Assembly (NCBI GenBank): GCA_022818135.1
Contig: JAFMSR010000018.1
Location: 17,908,595 to 17,972,594 of the forward strand
Source: Saxidomus purpurata
Taxonomy: Eukaryota; Mollusca; Bivalvia; Venerida; Veneridae
Direction of reading: 5' to 3'
Length of the DNA: 64,000 bases
In this document: positions 59,522 through 64,000 of the stretch, in pieces
How the letters are laid out: each line of letters starts with the position of its first letter
Numbering within the stretch: position 1 is the stretch's first letter
Notes under the pieces: model-generated
What the model saw: only the letters and a program-made list of their open reading frames with translations
The model's database searches: none
What the model was told of the DNA's origin: nothing
Made by a program: the position numbers and the translations under genes

Positions 59522-59866
59522 AACCTCGGCGGCGGGTGGTCGGGTTGTTAACGCTCTGGACTACCAGTCCGGATGTCCTCGGTTCGAATCCCGACCGGGG
59601 CACTAGAAATTCCAGAAATGCTTTTAAATGTTTTCTACCCATCTAGAGATCTACCATCTACCCAGAGGTAGTCTCACGTGTCCAGTGCTATACACCGGGC
59701 ACGAAAGGAACCAAGGGGTCTATTCGTTTAAGACCTAGGGTCATGTACCCGGATTCCCTCGTATCTGTGTCTTTCTTCAACCTGCGCCTGTCAGGAGTCT
59801 TGGCAAGTCTTGGCAAATTCACCCAGGGACATGTTCCAGGGTCGGCCGGGACTGTAAACAATAAAA
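59522..59866 (+). mobile_element. Complete tRNA-derived SINE, ~345 bp
   Basis: The head folds as a tRNA-like molecule: acceptor CCTCGG pairs with CCGGGG, GGTGGTCGGGTTGTTAACGC holds the A box, CTGGA-CTACCAG-TCCGG forms an anticodon-like arm, and TCGGTTCGAATCCCGA is the T arm with the B box. The body (CACCGGGCACGAAAGGAACC, GACCTAGGGTCATGTACCCG, CTTCAACCTGCGCCTGTCAG, CAGGGTCGGCCGGGACTG) matches the copy at 3.1 kb and ends in ACAATAAAAAAAG. A free-standing tRNA gene is unlikely because the shared body follows. Confidence 0.8.
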
Positions 59867-59869
59867 AAA

Positions 59870-62800
59870 GAGCAGAAGACAAAAGCTGTGAATTGCGCCA
59901 AAAATATGTAGTTGTGGGTATAGGTAAGCATTACGTACAATGTAACAGATAATGTGTAAATCTTGTATTTAAAGTCATTGACTTTTTCTGTCAATCCGGA
60001 TAAATTGTAATCATGACGACTGCAGGCTAGACATGGTGTATTTATACACTGACCGGATAAGGGTATAGAGAGCGCCCGCTGCGTTAAGAAGAGATTTTGT
60101 TTGTGGTGTTTGTTCCCACTACGGCCACACAATGGTGTGACAGCAAACACATTTGGCAGGGGTTAAACCCCATCCAGTCTAATCCTTTCGGGACAGGCAC
60201 CAAACACCGTCACTTCCTGGTTATTCACTAAAACTACCTGTCAAAAAAGGTGAGAATCAAACAGACCTTTGTCAATTTGAGATTTTCTTGAGGAAACCTT
60301 CTCAGATTAAAGATTTACAGGGATTTCTACATTCTGATTTAAATACAAGAAATGGAACACAATGTTTGGCGCTGAAAAAGGTCTGGCTATAGATACAGAA
60401 GTTGCTGCCCATAAAGATATTTGTTAGATATTATTATCAAAGCTTTATATAATTGAAGATTAAATCGTCAGTGCTCGATAGTGACCTTCTTTTGTATCAT
60501 CAGGCAGGTGCAACAGTTAGAAAAAGTAAAATTTGCGCTCTTTACTTTTCTTTGTGTTCGTTGTGAGGTAGTGTGCCTTTTTAATCGAAAATCATAACCA
60601 CTGCTGTGGCACGCGCCCAGATCGTATCAAATATGCAAATAAGTGTATCCGACAAAGACATTTTACCTAAACAACCCACAAAAAAGACCGATATGGCAAC
60701 ATATTAGATTTATAACGCGTGAAACATTTAGTCAAGTTAAATTTACAAATTATAAATTATTACGGTGCCTGACGAACCGTGTTACGGGCGGGTTTAAATA
60801 GGAAATACAAAACATACAAAAAGAGTTTATTCAAACAGTTTTCAATATTATGGTATATCTTTGTTGAAACTTGAAATGTTGCACTTGAAATGCGGTTGCT
60901 ATAGGAGCGTTGAACTGCGTGCTTCTGAAAACGGTAAGGAAAAACAAAGCAAAACTTGAAACGATCTATATTAAAATTAAAACTAACGGTTACCATCTGT
61001 TTTACAACCTTTATGAAGGTGTTATCAGTTTTCAATCTGTTTTGTAACAGTTGACACTTTTATCTGTACATATGACACAAACCAATTACATGAGGGAATA
61101 GGATAACGTCACTTTTCTTTTTTTTATTTACATTTGATTTTCTTTAGAAGACTTTTTTGCTCTTCATCTTTCTCCAATTGTTTCTTTTTCGTAATTTTCA
61201 CTATAGCCTTTAACTTTAAATATATGCACAAAACAAGATTGTTCTTGTTTAATAACAAAGAACAAACTTTCCTAAATGTGTAAACCATACATAACGTTTG
61301 AATTTAACATAAATAAAAGTTCAGTATATTTTAAGACAAACTTGATTTATTTAGAAAAAGAAATGTTCCTGCTCTGTTGCTCAAAGGAAAGCTTGTTTAA
61401 AATAATTAAAATTTCACGACAGATTGAAAAGTACTCAAAATACGATACAAAAAGCACTTGCAATACACAGAATCCCGCCAAATTCTGTACGCTGGCTCAG
61501 CCTTCAATTTATTATTCATTCTCTATTGTTGGCTCGTAACAAAGAATAATATTGACTACATGAAATGTTTTTGCAAATAATCGAATAAATTCAAATAAAA
61601 ATGAGATGACTTTCTACGTTTCTTAGACAGATGTTCACTGGCGCTCTGACCTCCTTTATTATGGCGCGTGGCGGTTGCTTTCTCGAGCGAGACGTTGGTT
61701 TTGAAGCAGATGGTAGCAAAATGAAAACTCGTAAACAATTTTACACAAATGATAGTAATTTTCTGTATTGGCTATGACTTGTTAGGTAAAGTAAAGTGTC
61801 TGTGATTTTGCCTTTCTCTTCACATCTCGATTAAGCATTTAAGAAGCAATTTTACGAAAAAACAGGTTGCCTTTATTTGATTGGGGATTTTCTATCCATT
61901 CTTATGAGCGGTTATTTAAGCAAAATACTAGAAGTAAAAAATCTGTTATTGTAAGAGTATACTATATGCTGTCTTGGTGTTGCTGGCTTGTTCCGCTCGT
62001 ACATACGGAGCCATATCTAGTAGGGTGCTGCACCCTGCACCCCCGCCCCTTCCACTCCCCACTGCTACTGTAACCCACATATTAAAAAGAAACCATTTAA
62101 ATCTACGGAGAAGCATCTCTTTGCATGATATAAGAACAATAATAATCAGAATATAATTTTCATCGTATAAAGATGTTACATTCCTCTAGTTTTAATTTTC
62201 AAAGGATATTTTCTGACACTCAAGCGTTCAAACATGCAAAAATGCCTTACCCCTAACCTCAGTGCACCCTAACCATTTTGAAAGTCTACAATAATCCATT
62301 ATATTGAAGGAAATGCGGTCCTCAAAAGTCAACTTACTTCTGTTCTATAGTTTGGCGAAAAACATGTATTTGTTTATGCCAATAAACATTTTAACTTTGA
62401 CTTGACTCTATATATATGTACGTTTTCTTATTTACTAGATACATGTATTTATAAAAAAAGAAAAAGGCCTATCAACTAAATGGTTTTGATTATTCGTACA
62501 AAATTTGCAATAAATACTGTAAGCAGAAGTTCAGTTAAATTGATTGTAGTATACAAGAGTTGTGGTTCTTGGTCTATTTATAGAAACCTGAATTTTTTTT
62601 GTCCAGAATATTTTAAGCAAACTTGGTAGAAATGTTTACTGCAGTAAGAAAATGCGGTCCTGAAAGATTAAATTGCTTGTATGACATTATAGATGTAGGG
62701 CTCTTAAAACCATATATCCAATATAAAAAAAAAACTTGAAAAATCCTTTTCTCTTGAATGTTTTAGATCGTTTGTTGGTGTGAAGACAACTAAGAAAAAA

Positions 62801-64000
62801 GTTTTAACAGTCAGCTAAACACTGTGAACAATTGAAATTTTAAAGGCGTTTCAGTTCGGATTTTGTTACTTGTCTTCCCGCCCACCGGGACAGGTGGACC
62901 CTGCAGGTGACTCGGAACGGTATAATTCGCTCGTTAACATGGAATACATTTGTATCAAGTTATCGTTGTCGTCGTCTGATTAGCGTAAACTAGTGATCTG
63001 ATATGTCATTCGAGGTTTATTTGATTAGTTAATTGAATGTAAAAGTAAATAAAATTGAAACTTATCCACTTGTCTTCTTTTATGTTGTGTTGTTCGGGAG
63101 TATAATAATAGTGTATAAAACAAGTGTAGCAAAATCTCCGGAGACCTGATTTGTAATATAAAAATTACGCAAAATGAAACACGTTGTTATCATCTATAAT
63201 AACTATGGGCTTTAGACTTCAGCTGAAGAAAGAAAAAAAGACAAATGAAACATAAAAGGAAACTTCCTTCTGAATTCTTTGTTGACGTAAAAACCGTACC
63301 ATAGTCAGTCACGTACTTATTTTGTGTTGACACGGACACTGAAAAGTTCAACACGATTTTAAGTTTAGATGTTTATCGTTTCAATTTTAACAAAATTATT
63401 ACAGGTAGCGGGTCTTGGTAACATGAAAATAGATTTTAGATAACAAATAAAAGTTATGTGCTCTTTGTAGACTTATTTGACGTGAATGTGATGTCATTTA
63501 CTTTTTTACTTGGCAAGAGCACGGCTAAAATTCATATTTAAGCTGCAGTATGTTCCTTGTCTACGGCTTTTTCTCATAGTGGGGGATTTTGTCCTTCAGA
63601 GATTCACATTTCAAAAAAACTCCTTTCACATGTATATTGTGTCGGTATAGTCTATACAATGTTGGTCCAGAATCGCTCTACTAAACTTAAGTGTATGCGA
63701 GTTGTACGACAGCTCACGGAGAAACACCAATGAAATAAAAAAGTGACATATGTTTTGCCGCGTTAGTCATTTATACAGCTCTTTCCTTTTTCGAAGCGCG
63801 AATGTCTTCAGATTACCCTTTATACATATAGAAAACTGAGGCAAACGCCCTTAAACATATACCTACTCTTTCATCCGTTTCGAAGTATATATACATGTAT
63901 ATAGGGCTGTCATTTGACCAAAAATCACTTTACAAAACCAAAGAACACTATAAAGAACGCTCTAACTTTTCATTGGCTGATTTGGCGGAAACGCATACTT
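59870..64000. other. 4.1 kb without recognised gene
   Basis: Open frames are short with AT-rich codon use and match nothing I know. A hairpin, AAACAAGATTGTTCTTGTTT, lies near 61231. On the minus strand 62060-62033 has four G-runs. GCCAATAAACATTTTAACTT near 62378 resembles a transposon 3' tail. Confidence 0.35.

Noticed and set aside
59525..59602. Functional tRNA gene at 59.5 kb
   Set aside because: The fold is good, but the sequence continues into a body shared with the copy at 3.1 kb, so it is a SINE head.
1..64000. CRISPR array among the tandem repeats
   Set aside because: The repeats are directly adjacent without unique spacers, and the genome is eukaryotic.

Overview
The window reads as nuclear DNA of an invertebrate animal, most likely a bivalve mollusc. 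It is AT-rich, genes are sparse and split by introns, and many interspersed repeats look like families I recall from bivalve genomes (boxes resembling TGACCTTGACCTTTGACC, AGCTCACCT...AGGTGAGCT ends, tRNA-headed SINEs). The species call is inference from recall; no database was searched.

Three protein-coding loci can be supported. (1) On the minus strand at 44022-46872 lies a complete two-exon MEX3 gene: two KH RNA-binding domains and a C-terminal RING finger, 545 aa, with its intron splitting the KH1 GxxG loop. A perfect CRE and a CCAAT box lie upstream, and about 5.5 kb of AT-rich, SINE-free sequence downstream may be a long 3'UTR. (2) On the plus strand at 17760-18089 lies an intronless 109-aa gene of unknown function. 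Twenty-eight bases after its stop is a perfect metazoan histone-mRNA 3' stem-loop, followed by a GAAAGA histone downstream element. A TATA box lies upstream, as in replication-dependent histone genes, but the protein is not a recognisable histone. This is the most unusual item in the window. (3) On the plus strand at 4623-9473 lies a decayed PIF/Harbinger (HARBI1-like) transposase in four exons, broken by frameshifts and a nonsense codon.

Layout. 1-2.4 kb: little, one weak exon candidate. 2.4-4.0 kb: tandem repeats and a SINE body. 4.3-11.3 kb: the Harbinger relic, flanked by GAACGACAA-rich repeats and containing a 1.35 kb interspersed repeat and a MITE; a 393 bp foldback MITE is nested at its right. 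12.2-14 kb: a minus-strand SINE and a repeat with four nuclear-receptor-like boxes. 15.6 kb: pentanucleotide microsatellite. 16.9-18.4 kb: tandem duplication, then the stem-loop gene. 18.7-21.95 kb: two related 31-bp minisatellites around a SINE, then MITE-like repeats. 22-26.5 kb: nothing recognised. 26.5-29 kb: two pairs of short TA-flanked MITEs. 31.4-34.3 kb: 50-bp and 19-bp minisatellites. 34.7-38.2 kb: SINEs. 38.2-47.1 kb: MEX3. 53.2-56.2 kb: a 31-bp minisatellite array and a 1.48 kb foldback element built from TTGGCA/TGCCAA words. 57-60 kb: microsatellite, degenerate repeats and two SINEs. 60-64 kb: nothing recognised.

The genes do not form an operon or shared pathway. MEX3 is a conserved post-transcriptional regulator; the stem-loop gene is predicted, from its 3' end alone, to be expressed in S phase without poly(A); the rest is mostly transposon and tandem-repeat sequence.
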